NCBI GenBank assembly: GCA_027475525.1
Contig: JAMWFC010000054.1
Coordinates: 372,001 to 436,000 of the forward strand
Reading direction: 5' to 3'
DNA length: 64,000 nt
From: Macrolepiota albuminosa
Taxonomy: Eukaryota > Basidiomycota > Agaricomycetes > Agaricales > Agaricaceae
The notes below the pieces were generated by a model. That model was given only the letters and a program-made list of their open reading frames with translations, was not told the origin of the DNA and ran no database searches. This document shows positions 1 through 10,823 of this stretch, in pieces (positions within the stretch are counted from its first letter, which is position 1; each line of letters begins with the position of its first letter). Position numbers and translations under genes: made by a program.

Positions 1-515
1 TTGCAAATATATCTTATTAAATGTTTTACAGCTTTTTGGTACTTAGGTCCTAAATAGGCATTGAAGCAATATAGCACACCAACTGTATATGCTATATCTG
101 GTTTGGTACATATTGCTAGATAAAGCAGAGTGCTCATAGCCTGAATATATGAGACAGTTCATATTTCTTTAATTTTTTCAGATGTTTAAAGGGAATTTGC
201 CTTTGAAAGATGGGCACCAGGATTGAGAGGTGTTGCAACAGCTTTGCTATCAAACACATCAAAACAAGAAAGTATTCCTGTGGCATAGGCCTTTTGATCT
301 ATCTATAATTTCTGTTTAGGTCAGTCACAAGTCACAGCTATATCAAGCAGGCCTGTAATAGGCCTTAGATGCCTTAGTTTAAAGTGCTGTCTGAGACTTA
401 GAGGCAAGTATCATGTTGTTGACATAGATGGGAATAATAATACGTACACCATCTCTGAGGTAGACAAATGCATAGATCTGAAGTAATATAAGCAAATTTG
501 AGCTTTACAAGAACC
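1..515 (-). pseudogene. Ty1/copia reverse transcriptase fragment
   Basis: Read on the minus strand, this stretch gives the C-terminal half of a Ty1/copia RT. The block GVRIIIPIYVNNM lies near 402-450, followed by ATPLNPGAHL and the family signature CTKPDIAYTVGVLYCFNAYLGPKYQKAV towards position 1, quoted here only to show the family (CTKPDIAYTVGV, then YLGPKYQKAV). The catalytic YVDD box reads YVNN (codons at 415-426), so the enzyme could not be active. Several in-frame stops also interrupt it. The fragment runs off the left edge of the window, so RNase H is not visible. Upstream it stops where an LTR fragment begins near 516. I see the motifs directly; the family assignment is from known copia RT motifs and is secure. 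Confidence 0.85.
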
Positions 516-900
516 TGTATCAGAAGACTCCTTATTTTTTCCTTTCTTCACTTCTTATCCCTTTACTCTCCTTTCATTCATTCTCTTATTTTTCCTATCA
601 TTCTCTCATTTTACTATTTCTATTCTTTTAACACTATCTGTTAGTACTATTCTCGATCCTTGAAATGCTCTGATTTTTTAGCTATTATTCAGACAAGTGT
701 GGGCCCTTTAGTACCGCTTCCATACTGCTTATATAAGCCAGAGTTTGCTTTTCTAACTTCTAAAGTCCAGAGTTTTCTTGCCTTATTTGTACAGTTGTTT
801 ATTTAAGCAATTTTCAAGTTTTTAAGATTTTATTGTATTGTATATTTGTTTCCTATACTTCAGAGGCCCCAGATACATTCAACCTGGCATAGGGAATCCT
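516..900 (+). repeat. LTR fragment of the gypsy A family
   Basis: This plus-strand stretch matches the reverse complement of the two LTRs of gypsy A (6098-6619 and 13121-13699). Shared landmarks are CTATCTGTTAGTACTA, CAGACAAGTGTGGGCCCTT, GCTTATATAAGCCAGAGTTTG and CAACCTGGCATAGGGAATCC. Similarity stops near 900, where the full LTR would continue for about 140 bp, so this copy is truncated. It starts near TGTATCAG (516), inside copia coding sequence, and is opposite in orientation to gypsy A. Confidence 0.8.
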
Positions 901-2831
901 TATGGTGTAGGTCACTTAAAAACCACTAAAATGTGACAAATAATATTGCACCTTTAAAAATTGATATTTTTTTCACCTGTCTTGCTAAAATGCTTTTTTT
1001 AATGAAGAAAACAGAATACCAAAACAGATTTTTATACCTTCAAAACTAAAGAAGTTATATTTTTTAGATGTTCCAATTTGGCATTTTCTTATAGGGTAAT
1101 ATCTAATAAGGAAATTATCTATTTAATCAGGCATTGAATATCTGTGCCATTATCTCTAAAACACATCAGTATGACTTATATTTTATAAAGTTAAACTGTT
1201 TGACCTTGACCTGAGCTTTTGAAGTTCCAAGCCCTTTATAATAAGCATTTATTTATCTGTGCATTTGATATTCCTATTTTCAAATAGTTGAAACTTGCCC
1301 AAATGCAAAGGCATGTGGCATATTGTCCTTCAAAGTGTTAGAAGTCTAAAAGAACTTTATAAAATTGAGTTCACAGTTAACTTTATAATCATCATAATTT
1401 TTTCTATATTCAAGTGTTTGGCTTGCTTTAGCCAACCAACCAACTGTCAAACAAATAATATTACTTTAGTAAAGGCCATGACTTATACCCTTCTTTCTGA
1501 GCTTGTATTAGTTATTAAAAACCCAGCTTTTTGAAACTGTATCATTTTCCTAAGCATTTATTTCATCTTGTGCAATAGGAACTAATAGCTGCTCAACAAA
1601 GTTTGAGGCTTTCACAGATGTATCCACATCTCCTATTGTGTAACAAACTAGATGGAGAAAATATTCCTAGAGATAAGAAAATGTTGTTTTGATACTCTAT
1701 AACATTAAGATGATTGTATCCATTAAAATAAAGCCTCTTTTTGTATCCAATAAAGCAGAACCCCTCATTTCTGAGCCATCAATGTGCTATTCTAATTGAA
1801 ACACCCTTGATAGCCTTTATTTAAATGTGCAGAAAAAGTTTAATCTCTATATATTTTTTGAGATGGTGTGAATATTTTTGGCAGCATCTGGCACCAACTT
1901 TTTTGCTGTGGACAACTGCAATTTTGCTGGATTTATAGCCTATTTATTTGACCAAATAAATATAAGAAGTTTAGCCTGTCAGGTTCTGCTGATAACAAGG
2001 GCTGCTGATTATAAACAGGTTCTTACTAAGCAGACTCGAAGTTTATGGAGTGTTTCTGGGCAGTGATAGGCAGCTCTAAGATTTTAGAAAAGGCACAAGA
2101 GTGCTCTGGGAAGCATGTGAAATGCTGGAATTTGAAGGAGTAAAGAGCAGAATTCCAGGCTAAGTCCAAGATGTGACAAAGAGGAGCAGAGCTAGGAAAA
2201 GTGGAGAAGCAATGAGGAGAAGATTGGGAGAAAGACTACAGAAAATGGAAGAGAAGATTGAAGTGAGACTTAGTGAACCAGAAGACTTGTGGAAAGAAGA
2301 AAATAGATTGAGCAAGTTGTATGAGATAGACAGACAATTATAAGGGCAGAAGTTATAGCAATATCAAGACTACCATGACAAGCATAAGTTAATTATCTGT
2401 GTTTGATAAGTTCTGGATCAATCAGATGAAGTCCAGGGCTGCGTTCTATATAGCTAGTCCTGTGTGGTGTATAGTCTGGGTAGTGTGGTGTCTCCTAAGT
2501 GAATTGGGGGTAGTATTAGACGCTAGTATTAATTAGGTGGTTGAATGATAGAGTGGGGGCACCAGGATGCCAAGTGGTTCTAGCACGTGGAAGGGCCAGT
2601 GCTGGTCAGATGTCTAAAATGTGCCCAGAGTCCCAAGATTGAGTTGAAGGCTAGTGTAAGGTGCTAGTCATGACACAGCTTATATTGCAGAGTTACTCAA
2701 CACTGAGTAAACTTTTGCATGATGTTCTTTTTGAAACTTGAGGAGGCTGTGTGTCTTGATCCAATCATTCATTCATTTACACAAGTTTCTCTTACCCTAT
2801 TTTGCAGCAAAACTGTAGCTTTTTGCAAAAA
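901..2831. other. AT-rich stretch without a supported gene
   Basis: About 1.9 kb of AT-rich sequence. Only short open frames occur (for example 1295-1534 and 1878-2066) and none carries a motif I recognise. It is probably decayed transposon DNA, given the copia and LTR fragments to its left and the Tc1 element to its right. A purine-rich patch lies at about 2150-2300. Confidence 0.5.
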
Positions 2832-2833
2832 TA

Positions 2834-3044
2834 CACTGGCTCAAAAAACTGCTCCAATGTTTGGCCTTTTGGGAAAGATTCACATGGTGTGCAACAATTA
2901 CTTAAGTGAAAAATCATTGAAAGTCACATGATATAAAACTATATCCTGGCTTCATAATGATGTATAGATCATGTGATTCAGACAAGAACTCATTGATTAA
3001 TAAATCAAACAAAATATTCAATTATTGAGGCAGTTTTTTGACTC
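2834..3044. repeat. Left terminal inverted repeat of the Tc1/mariner element
   Basis: This pairs with 4245-4455 in inverted orientation over about 211 bp. The same core (CAAAAAACTGC) occurs at the outer end near 2834 and, reversed, at the inner end near 3030-3044, so each arm is itself roughly palindromic at its tips. Confidence 0.85.
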
Positions 3045-3193
3045 TTTTTAATTTTTGTATTTTCTCAATACATTTCAGCAGTAGAAGATAGAAACACCTT
3101 GTGGGAAGTATAAACAATGTCATGTGACCTTGTTTGTACTAGTTTGACATGTTCAACTTCAATCAATCACCTTCTTGACACTCTACCACCATT

Positions 3194-4218
3194 ATGCAAC
3201 ATGTTTCTGCTGCCAATCATTCTTCTGTTGCTTCTCTCCTCAATGAGGAGTATTTTCAGCATCAAATCCAAGCAAAAACTGGCCTGAAAAGGGGCACTGT
3301 GAGGAAGATCAGCAAAGAACTGGAGAGCAACAAAGAGAATCATCCTGGAGGTCATTCTTCTAAGTTTATAGCATGTGACAAACAGTCTATTATTCATCAA
3401 ATTACTACTGGGAAGCTGGATAATGCTGTTCAAGCTACACAGTTTATTAATTCTATCATTTCCAGTCCTGTCAATCCTCAGACAGTCAGAAATGCATTGA
3501 AGGAGGCAGGTTTTTGCTCAGCAACAAAGAAGAAAGTTCCCATGCTCAAGGCTGCTCATCATGCAAACTAGCTCAAGTTTGCTCAGCATCATGAAAACTG
3601 GATAGTGGAGGATTGGAAAAGGGTTTTGTGGAGTGATGAGACAAAGATTAATTGAATTAGATCAGATGAGAAGGTATATGTGTGGAAAATTCCAGAAGAA
3701 CCAATATCTGACTGTGTGACACCACTACATCAACTGTCAAGCATGGAGGAGGAAACAATTTAATGGTATGGGGCTGCATGGGTTGGAATGGAGTAGGGAA
3801 GCTCATAGAAATTCAGAAAAAGATGGATGCTGCACAGTATTGTGAGATTTTGGATGAGGGAGTAGTGGAAAGCTTTGAGAAGTTGAAAATGGAGGAGGAA
3901 GGACAATATTTTCAGCAGGACAACAACTTAAAACACATCTTGAAATGGGCAACAACCTGGTTTTCTGATAACAACATCATTGTGATATTCTGGCCTGCTC
4001 AATCCTCTGACCTCAATCCTATTAAACACCTCTGGGTTTACATCAAGTACAAACTTTTGGAATGTGAGGTACTCCCTAAAGAAGTGCATGAGTTGTGGAA
4101 GAGAATGGTCAAGGAGTAGAATGAAATACCATCAGAGGTATGCCAAAGCCTTATAGAGAGCATGCATAGAAGGATCAAAGCAGTTATAAAGGCAAATGGA
4201 GGCCATACCAAGTACTAG
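3194..4218 (+). pseudogene. Tc1-type transposase pseudogene
   Basis: The frame of about 342 codons begins at ATG 3194 and ends at TAG 4216-4218. The first 125 codons form the helix-turn-helix DNA-binding region (TGLKRGTVRKISKEL, then NPQTVRNALKEAG). The DDE catalytic domain follows: LWSDETKIN with the first Asp near 3635, MVWGCMGWNG, QQDN with the second Asp, and WPAQSSDLNPIKHLW. In that last motif the third catalytic residue, normally Glu in IEHLW, is Lys (codon 4024-4026). Further damage is TAG at 3569, TGA at 3653, a frameshift between about 3720 and 3750, and TAG at 4117 where the family has Trp. The tail up to GGHTKY is present, so the length matches the family at about 340 residues. Confidence 0.9.
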
Positions 4219-4244
4219 ATATTAAAATTAGAGTAAATTAGAGT

Positions 4245-4455
4245 GAGTCAAAAAACTGCCCCAATAATTGAATATTTTGTTTGATTTATTAATCAGCAAG
4301 TTCTTGTCTAAATCATGTGATGTATACATTATTTTGAAGCCAGGATGCAGCTGTATGTCATGTGATTTTCTACAATCTTTTGCTTAAGTAATTGTTGCAC
4401 ACCATGTGAATCTTTCTAAAAAGATCAAACATTGGGGCAGTTTTTTGAGCCAGTG
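4245..4455. repeat. Right terminal inverted repeat of the Tc1/mariner element
   Basis: Inverted partner of 2834-3044, ending in GCAGTTTTTTGAGCCAGTG next to a TA. It carries several mismatches to the left arm, in line with an old insertion. Confidence 0.85.
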
Positions 4456-4462
4456 TAGATAA

Positions 4463-4911
4463 TCAACCATTTTGCAGAGGAAACTCTGCATTGCAAGAAT
4501 CCTCCTTCAAATTTTGTCTTTTGAGATTTGAAAAACTTTCCAATGTCTTCAAGTGCTTTTTGCAACTCTTCTTTCTTATCAGCTTGCTCATTCTCATGCT
4601 GCTTTCTAATTGGAATTTCATAATGACAGTGCTTGGATGGTGGAGCAATTGGCAACAAAGATCAAATTGGTGTGTATGCTGATATGTAACATTATTTTCT
4701 TCATCTTTCTCAATATTTGCATCATAACTCCCATCTTCATTATCAGAAGAGAAATTTGCAAGCTTGGCAGAGCTATATATTGCTTCAGTAGCCTTTTTAG
4801 AAACAGTTCTATGATCTGTTGTGGCCTCAGTAGGCATAGCAGCAGATACAGCCTTGAATGAGGAGTGCAGAGCAAAAAATTTACGTATAAGAACAATCTT
4901 TGGGTCATCAC
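4463..4911 (-). pseudogene. Coding-like remnant of unknown family
   Basis: Three overlapping minus-strand frames read like one damaged protein. One gives MPTEATTDHRTVSKKATEA with an acidic stretch after it; another continues with KKEELQKALEDIGKFFKSQ and FEGG. The switch of frame near 4620 suggests a frameshift or a lost intron. The composition (charged, helix-forming, with a likely coiled coil) looks like the N-terminal part of a transposon-encoded or fungal repeat protein. I cannot name a family. It begins only 8 bp beyond the Tc1 element, so that insertion may have disrupted it. Confidence 0.35.
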
Positions 4912-5349
4912 TAATAAATTGGTGAGTTTCTTTTGTTCAGCTGAATGATCTGATCACTCACAAAGTCTTTGCATGTTTTTGAGCAGCCTGTTGTTTATGT
5001 TGATACAATGCTGTACCAGTAGTCAGAGACACAACATGCACCAGAAGTCAAAATAAACATTTAATCATAAGACTGAAAACTGTAAGCCTCCTGGTAGCAG
5101 TCTCAACAAATTATATCTCCAAAAACACCCCAATAAATGCACAAATAATACAGAACAAAGGGCAGAGACCAGCTCAAGCTATTAGCTCAACAATAATCCA
5201 ACTACTGTTATGGGGAGGGGAAGCATGGGAGCTGGCAGAAGTGACAAAATAGGATCAAATTGTGATGATTTAGATCAAGATCTGATCTGACAATGCCCAA
5301 TTTGACATGACTGAAAGGGAAAAGGGAAAGAAGCATGGAGAGATGTTAA

Positions 5350-5480
5350 AAAAGATGAATAGAATGGTGGCACATGCATTGAATGAGAGAAGAAAGAAAT
5401 GAATGGAATGGTGGCACTGAAACATGCATTGAATGAAGGAAGGAAGAGATGAATGGAATGGTGGCACTGAAACATGCATC
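5350..5480. repeat. Short tandem repeat, about 50-bp unit
   Basis: About two and a half copies of a unit containing GAATGGTGGCACTGAAACAT and a purine-rich GAATGAAGGAAGGAAGAGAT part. The remaining sequence of 4912-5965 is AT-rich and has no supported gene. A TATA-like ATAAATAG near 5580 and an adjacent LTR-like layout hint at a decayed solo LTR, but no boundaries can be fixed. Confidence 0.6.
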
Positions 5481-5965
5481 ACCAAAAAGAGAAAATGGAA
5501 CAACAAATTAGATCAGGAATGCTGAGAGGTTAAGAGCAAAAAGTCATGTGATCTGGTGGTCTGTATACTAGAAAATTAGTATAAATAGTCTAAGTAGAGT
5601 AGAGAATAACCAGGCAATTGATAGGCAAAGGCTCGGTGATTCACAGGGAGTAAAGTGCTTAGGCTGGAGTTTGTTGAGAATCCTCTGCTTTCTGGAAGAT
5701 TATTGAAAGCCTTCAACATTATAATATTTCAATTTCATCATCAAGTCAGTGTGCATTAAAAGTGACATTCTACACCATCAAGCCCCAGAACTATCAGTAC
5801 TACTTGCAACCAAGTACTACAATGTGTGTTTTTTTTATTGCATTGACAAGTTCTTACCAAAAGTGCTGTATATCCAAAAGCTCAATTGGCTTTTGCTTCC
5901 TTCTATTTTTTATCTGTCTTTGAAATTTGGATGTATTGATACAGATTTGTCTTTTTCTAAAGTTT

Positions 5966-6103
5966 CATAACATCCTCTTCACCAAACTCACTAATTGTTT
6001 CATATTTGGCATCTGTACCCTCCTTCCATGAGTCTGTCTCATTGTTATCAGTAGTGCCATAATAATTGACACCATCCTGCCAAGCAGTCTCAGTCTGAAT
6101 TCA
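5966..6103 (-). pseudogene. C-terminal coding remnant cut by gypsy A
   Basis: The minus strand holds an open frame of about 45 codons that enters from the gypsy A boundary and ends in a stop near 5966. It includes DGVNYYGTTDNNETDSWKEG and ends with EFGEEDVMKL. It is acidic, well-formed and lacks its N-terminus. It probably belonged to a gene, host or transposon, into which gypsy A inserted. I found no convincing partner exon on the far side at 13.7 kb. Family unknown. Confidence 0.4.
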
Positions 6104-6619
6104 AGGGTGACCTCTAGAGGCTGTGGCTCAGTCACACAGCTGGCAGAGGGAGATCCAAAGTGTATTAGAGTATGTACTGACAATATCATAATAACTACTC
6201 ACTTGGCAGAGGAAGATCCAAAGAGAACAAGTGTAGGGATTCCCTATGCCAGGTTGGACGCTTCTGGGGCTTCTAAAGCATGGGAAACAACTGTACAGTA
6301 CAACCAAAACCTTAAAAACTCAAAAATTGACTAACCAAACAACTGTGCAAACAAGGCAGGAAAACTCCGGACTTTAGAAGTCAGAAAGGCAAACTCTGGC
6401 TTATATAAGCAGTCTGGAAGCGGTGCTGAAGGGCCCACACTTGTCTGAATGGTAGCTAAAGAACCAGAGCACCTCAAGGGCTGAGAGTAGTACTAACAGA
6501 TAGTATTGAAAGAATAGAAACAGTAAAATGAAATAATGTCAGAAGAAATAAGAGAATGAATAAAGGGAGAGTGAAGGAATAAGGAGTGAGAAAAGAAAGA
6601 AATGAGGAGTCCCCTGACA
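6098..6619 (-). repeat. 3' LTR of gypsy A
   Basis: Matches 13121-13699 along most of its length. On the minus strand it begins with TGTCAG directly after the polypurine tract. Its other end diverges near 6104: the right copy continues for another 24 bp that are barely recognisable here, so the outer edge is approximate. Compared with the right copy it lacks one of two purine-rich repeats of about 45 bp. Confidence 0.8.
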
Positions 6620-6632
6620 TCACCCCCCCTCT
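6620..6632 (-). promoter_or_regulatory. Polypurine tract of gypsy A
   Basis: On the minus strand this reads AGAGGGGGGGTGA directly before the TGTCAG that opens the 3' LTR, the expected position for the plus-strand primer of reverse transcription. Confidence 0.7.
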
Positions 6633-6639
6633 AGAGCAC

Positions 6640-8080
6640 GGCGTCTTGATGTGCTGGATAGAAGTAGTTTTGGATGGCTGGTCTACCTTGGAAAGAGAAT
6701 AGAGGCCTCTGATTGCCCAGAGAGCATTGGGATGCTGTTGATAGAATTCCTGGACCAAGGCAGGGGCATGGACATTCTCTTGTGGCTCTCAGGAGATGTC
6801 CTCGATTCTATAGCCCTTCCACTTGACCTTGAACTGAAGCTTATTTCTAAAGAATTGGCTGTCTAGGATTCATTCCACTTTGTACTCTTCTTAGTTGTCT
6901 ACCAGAACTGGAGATGGAGGTGGCTGTGGACATCGACCTGGGATTGGATCCTCTGGAGCTGGAGAGAGCTTCACCACATTGAAGACTGGATGGAGTCGAC
7001 TCATTTCACTAGGCAGCTTGAGTCGATAGGCTAGTGGGCCTACCTGCCTTACTATAGAAAAGGGTCCTAGACAATGGTGAGAGAGCTTCTGAGAAGGTCA
7101 GGTGGTAGCAATGTCAGAGACATCCAGGTAGACTCAATCTCCAGGCTTATACTTGGGGGCTGGAATTTGTCCATGATCATAGTAGCGGGCCATGTCATCC
7201 TTTGCCTTAGTTAAAGCAGCCTTGGCTTCCTCCTGGGCTGCCTTCATCTGATTTATAAACTCATTGACAGGTTCATTCTTTGAAGGTCATCTACGAGGCT
7301 CGAATCCCATCTGAAGGTGTCGACCGGTATCTAAAAAAAAAGGAGACATCTGGGTGGCAGCATGTACATGGTTGTTGTATTGAAACTCTGCCTCTGATAA
7401 TAGGTCATCCCAGTCATCCTGTTGGTCATTGCAGAAGAGCTGGAGATACTGTTCTAGCTTCTGGTTGACATGCTTAGTCTGCCCATCAGACTGGGGGTGG
7501 TAGGCTGTGGAAGTGTATTTGACATGGAGGAGGCAATACAGTTCTCTAGTAAACTCTGCCACAAACTGAGGTCCGCGGTCTGAGACATAAGCATTTGACA
7601 ACCCATGGAGTTTCCAGACATGCTTCTGGTACAGATTGGTGGCGCCCATAGCTGAGAAGATAGTGTGTGTTGGAATAAAATGAGCACGCTTGCCACAGAG
7701 ATCCACTACTACCATGATCGTGTCATATCCATGAGAGTCTGGTAACTCAACAATGAAGTCTACTGAGGCCACACTCCAACACTCAGCTGGGATAGGCAAT
7801 GGATGAAGCTGTCCCATAGGAGGCTGACAACGAGGCTTAGTCTGAAGGCAAAGGTTACAGGTAGAGGTATAAGAGCCAATATACTGTGATATTTGAGGCC
7901 ACCAGTAATTCTGCGAGACTAGCTCCAGTGTCTTCCATCTGCCAGGATGTTCTGCAACTTGAGAGTCATGATGCTGCTCCACAATCTGCCTGGCAGGTTG
8001 GGAACATAAATGCATCCCCAGAAGGTGAGAAGACTATTCTCCAATGACTACTCGTCAGTACAAACAGACTTCACTCCAGT
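6640..8080 (-). pseudogene. Gypsy A integrase and chromodomain
   Basis: The integrase is best seen at 7287-8015. It has a zinc-binding HHCC segment ending in TCNLCLQTKPRC, the first catalytic Asp in SVDFIVELP, the second in VSDRGPQFV, and the position of the catalytic Glu in SDGQTKHVNQ. That Glu is Lys here (codon 7473-7475), a G-to-A change that abolishes strand transfer. Downstream, with several stops, come the GPFSIVRQVG and LHPVFNVVKL region and a C-terminal chromodomain around 6760-6920 (EEYKVE, then KVKWKGY and EPQENVHAPA). Chromodomains of this type direct integration to heterochromatin. The frame then reads through into the LTR. Confidence 0.85.
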
Positions 8081-8086
8081 TTTCTC

Positions 8087-9027
8087 TCAAGCATGCAAGG
8101 CCATGGCAGCCTTAGCTACTAGATCTTCTTGAGCGCCCTCCCAGTTACCTTGTCGGATGTCTTGAAGGATGCTCACTTCTTCTCCCTGGCCAACCACACC
8201 TTCTAGAGCATGGATAGCAAATAGTTCTGGCTTCAGGAGTACAATATTGTCATTGTCACTAGCTCCTGAACCATGATCTGCTCGCCTAGAAAGCGCATCT
8301 GGCTTGCCCATGCTTCATCCAGGTTTGTGATGCAGAGAGAAGTCAAAGTTGGCCAGATACAAGGACCATTGAGCCTGTCAGCGGTTAAGTTTCTTGGCCG
8401 TCCAAAAGTACTCTAAGTTCTTGTGATCAGTCCACACCTCGAATTCATGCCTGGCACTCTCAAGAAAATGTCGCCACTCCTTAAATGACCAAATGATAGT
8501 CAGCATCTCCTTGTCATGGATCTCATAATTTTGCTCCATAGCTTTGAGACTCTTGGAGTAGAATGCCACAGGATGTCACTTACCATCCTCCCTTGACTGC
8601 TGAGAGAGAATGGCTCCAGTAGCAAAATCTGAGCTATTGGCTTCGACATGGAAGGGAGAGTTGTCATCTGGGAATAGGAGGACAGGCTTTGAAGTGACTG
8701 CCTGTTTGAGGGCATCAAAGGCTGTCTGCTGTGCTGCATCCCAGTGCCAAGAAGTGTCCTTAGTGGTGAGATTGAAGAGGGGCTGGGCATGGTGTGAGAA
8801 ATCCTGAATAAACCTCCAGTAGAAGTTGGTGAAACCCAGAAAGGCCTGGACCTCCTTTTTGTTCTTAGGCTCTGACTACTCTGCCACACCAGCCACCTTG
8901 ACTGGGTCCATCTCAGCCATTCCATGAGAGATGATCATTCCAAGATATTCAATCTTAGTCTGCTTGAACTCGCATTTCTCTGGCTTAAGATAGAGCTGGT
9001 GTTGGCGAAGACGGTCCAGTACGATGC
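8087..9027 (-). pseudogene. Gypsy A RT C-terminus and RNase H
   Basis: This holds the part of pol upstream of integrase and downstream of the solo LTR. From high to low coordinate it reads LYLKPEKCEF, IEYLGMIIS, EVQAFLGFTNFYWRF, then the RNase H region with [30 protein letters not shown] and finally GKPDALSRRADH. These are standard gypsy connection and RNase H motifs in the right order. Frames shift between segments and stops occur, for example between GVAE and EPKNKKEV. It joins in frame to 10105-10823 once the solo LTR and one copy of its target duplication are removed. Confidence 0.85.
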
Positions 9028-9031
9028 GCTG

Positions 9032-10100
9032 ATGATGCCAACTGTGGTTGGGTGCACTGGATATATACACAGTACAATGCTGTCTCCAGTGCTTGGCATG
9101 CGTAGTTGTGAGGAGTCCTGACAGGGTCCCGGTGTGCTCAAGTGGAGGTGATAAAATGATGTGCTAAATTATAGTGCTTCGGGGGCTACCTGGCAGACGG
9201 TAAGCGTTGTAGCCTAAATAAAGATATTGAAGAAAAGACAAGTAGCGCAGCGTATTGTGCCCATAGGTGGCACCGTAAACAACAAAGACAAAATAGACGA
9301 GGCTAGCACCTGACTTAGTGACAAAGTCAAAGGAAGCTAGTGCAATTTGAACGCTAAGTGTAACTATATGCTCAAGGGGTTACGATTTGTTGTTGTATAC
9401 ATGTAAAGTAGCTATTTTATATACTATGCGCTACCGTGTTTGCCAAGCTAAAAGTCCATCTGCGGCACTACCTCCTAGCGCCTCTCCTCATGGTTTCCTC
9501 TAACGGCAACCTGTCAACTGCAACCTTTTGCACATGGATGATGGCGATCAACAGCGTTATGACCCACGGCGACCAGCAGCGACTCTATATTGACTTAGAA
9601 TTGTATGAGTCTGCTCACTTTTATTATAACTCCGATTGGCCAGGCTGTTCTGGGGTATGGTCAGAAAATCCTCGACAGACGCCATGAGTGCTAATGTCAG
9701 TGCTACTCATTGTATCAGTTCCTGACAGGTCTAGATGTCGGATTTAAGTATATTCAGTGCCGCCGTCATTGATCCTTTTAGACTTCTGATTGAAGTGCCT
9801 CATCAAATAACAGCACCTGCTGCTGGCTCCTTCTGGAAGTGATCAGGGTTTAGTTAGAGTCCTCTCCTGCCATCGTGTTAGCGCTATACGTTCTGAGCCT
9901 CCTTCGTCCTTGGGATAGGTGAATGGAGTGTGCTGAAGGCCTGGCAGCTAGTGGTTAGAGTAAATGGCTAAGTCCTGTAGTAGGTTGCCAGAGCTAGGGC
10001 TGCTCTATATTTCCAACTGGTCACTAGAGCCTTCAGTACATCAAGTGTCAGTTGGCCTATAATGTCCCTTGATGCGCTCAGTCCGAGTAGAAGCCTATCA
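9032..10100 (-). repeat. Solo LTR of family B inserted in gypsy A
   Basis: A 1069-bp LTR on the minus strand, TGATAGG to GCATCATCA, closely related to the two LTRs of element B (46194 and 58669). It is flanked by a 4-bp target duplication, GCGC at 9028-9031 and GCAC at 10101-10104, with one transition. Reading pol across the site with one copy removed gives an unbroken RT sequence (LEEHCWIT joined to IVLDRLRQHQ). The internal part of the element has been lost by recombination between LTRs. It is more diverged than the two LTRs of element B are from each other. Confidence 0.92.
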
Positions 10101-10104
10101 GCAC

Positions 10105-10823
10105 GTAATCCAACAATGCTCCTCTAGAGTCTTGGTATAGATGAGAATATTGTCAAGGTATACACACACAACACCTTCTGCTATGAGGTCTCGGAAAATG
10201 TTGTTCATCATGGTCTGGAAGGTGGCAGGGCTATTAGTGAGGCCAAAGAACATTACCAGAGGTTCAAAGAGTCCACGATTTGTTCGGAATGCTGCCTTCT
10301 ACTCATCACCTTCTTTGATGCACATATTGTTGTAGCCCCAGTGGACATTCAATTTGGTAAAGTAGCATGCACCTCAGAGGTTGTTGACAAGCTCAGAAAT
10401 GAGTGGTAAAGGGTAGCAATTCTTCACAGTCATCACATTCAAAACTCAGTGGTCCTGAACCAGATGTAGAGATCCATTCTTCTTCTTAATGAAGAAGACT
10501 GGAGAGGCCATTGGAGACTTTGAGGGATGGATGTGACCAGAGTCTAAATTCTCTTGCAAAAAGGCATCAAGCTCATCCTGTTCTCTGGGAGAGAGAGGAT
10601 AGACCTTGCAGCTAGAGGGCTCAGCATTGGGCATAAGCTCAATCACATGGTCCCACTGCTTATGCTTGGGGAGGGAGTCAAATGATGCCTTAGAGAAAAC
10701 ATCCTCAAAGTCTTGCAGGTGATGAGGAACTGCATCTTGGAATGACTTAGGAGCAGAGTTGGCAGCAAATGCCTGAGCTAGCTGCTGGGAAGTAGTTTGG
10801 CTAGCTCTAATCTCTGCTACCAT
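10105..10823 (-). pseudogene. Gypsy A RT, N-terminal half
   Basis: From 10823 downwards the minus strand gives the linker after protease, then the RT fingers: HVIELMPNAEPSSCKVYPLS, ELDAFLQENLDSGHI and SPVFFIKKKNGSLHLV. The palm follows at 10440-10110, with [14 protein letters not shown] and the catalytic box [16 protein letters not shown]. The normal YLDD box reads YLDN (Asn codon at 10149-10151), a single G-to-A change that removes a catalytic Asp. Stops lie at LVQDH and NNL. The segment ends at the target duplication of the solo LTR. Confidence 0.88.

Larger units (their letters stand above)
2834..4455 (+). mobile_element. Tc1/mariner DNA transposon, full length, inactive
   Basis: A 1622-bp element bounded by CACTGGCTCAAAAAACTGC on the left and its reverse complement on the right, with TA dinucleotides outside each end (2832-2833 and 4456-4457). 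That is the target duplication typical of Tc1/mariner elements. It holds one transposase reading frame (3194-4218) between terminal inverted repeats of about 211 bp. The ends are complete but the transposase is broken, so it could only move if an enzyme were supplied in trans. Confidence 0.9.

Noticed and set aside
1295..2066. Plus-strand frames of 60-79 codons in the AT-rich left end
   Set aside because: No similarity to any motif I know, ordinary length for AT-rich DNA, and surrounded by decayed elements.
5270..5506. Minus-strand frames of 66-78 codons
   Set aside because: They only read through the purine-rich tandem repeat; the translation is a repetitive Phe, His and Ser pattern in two frames at once.
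6474..6758. A 94-codon minus-strand frame spanning the pol end and the LTR
   Set aside because: It is the last part of gypsy A pol running through the polypurine tract into the LTR, not a separate gene.
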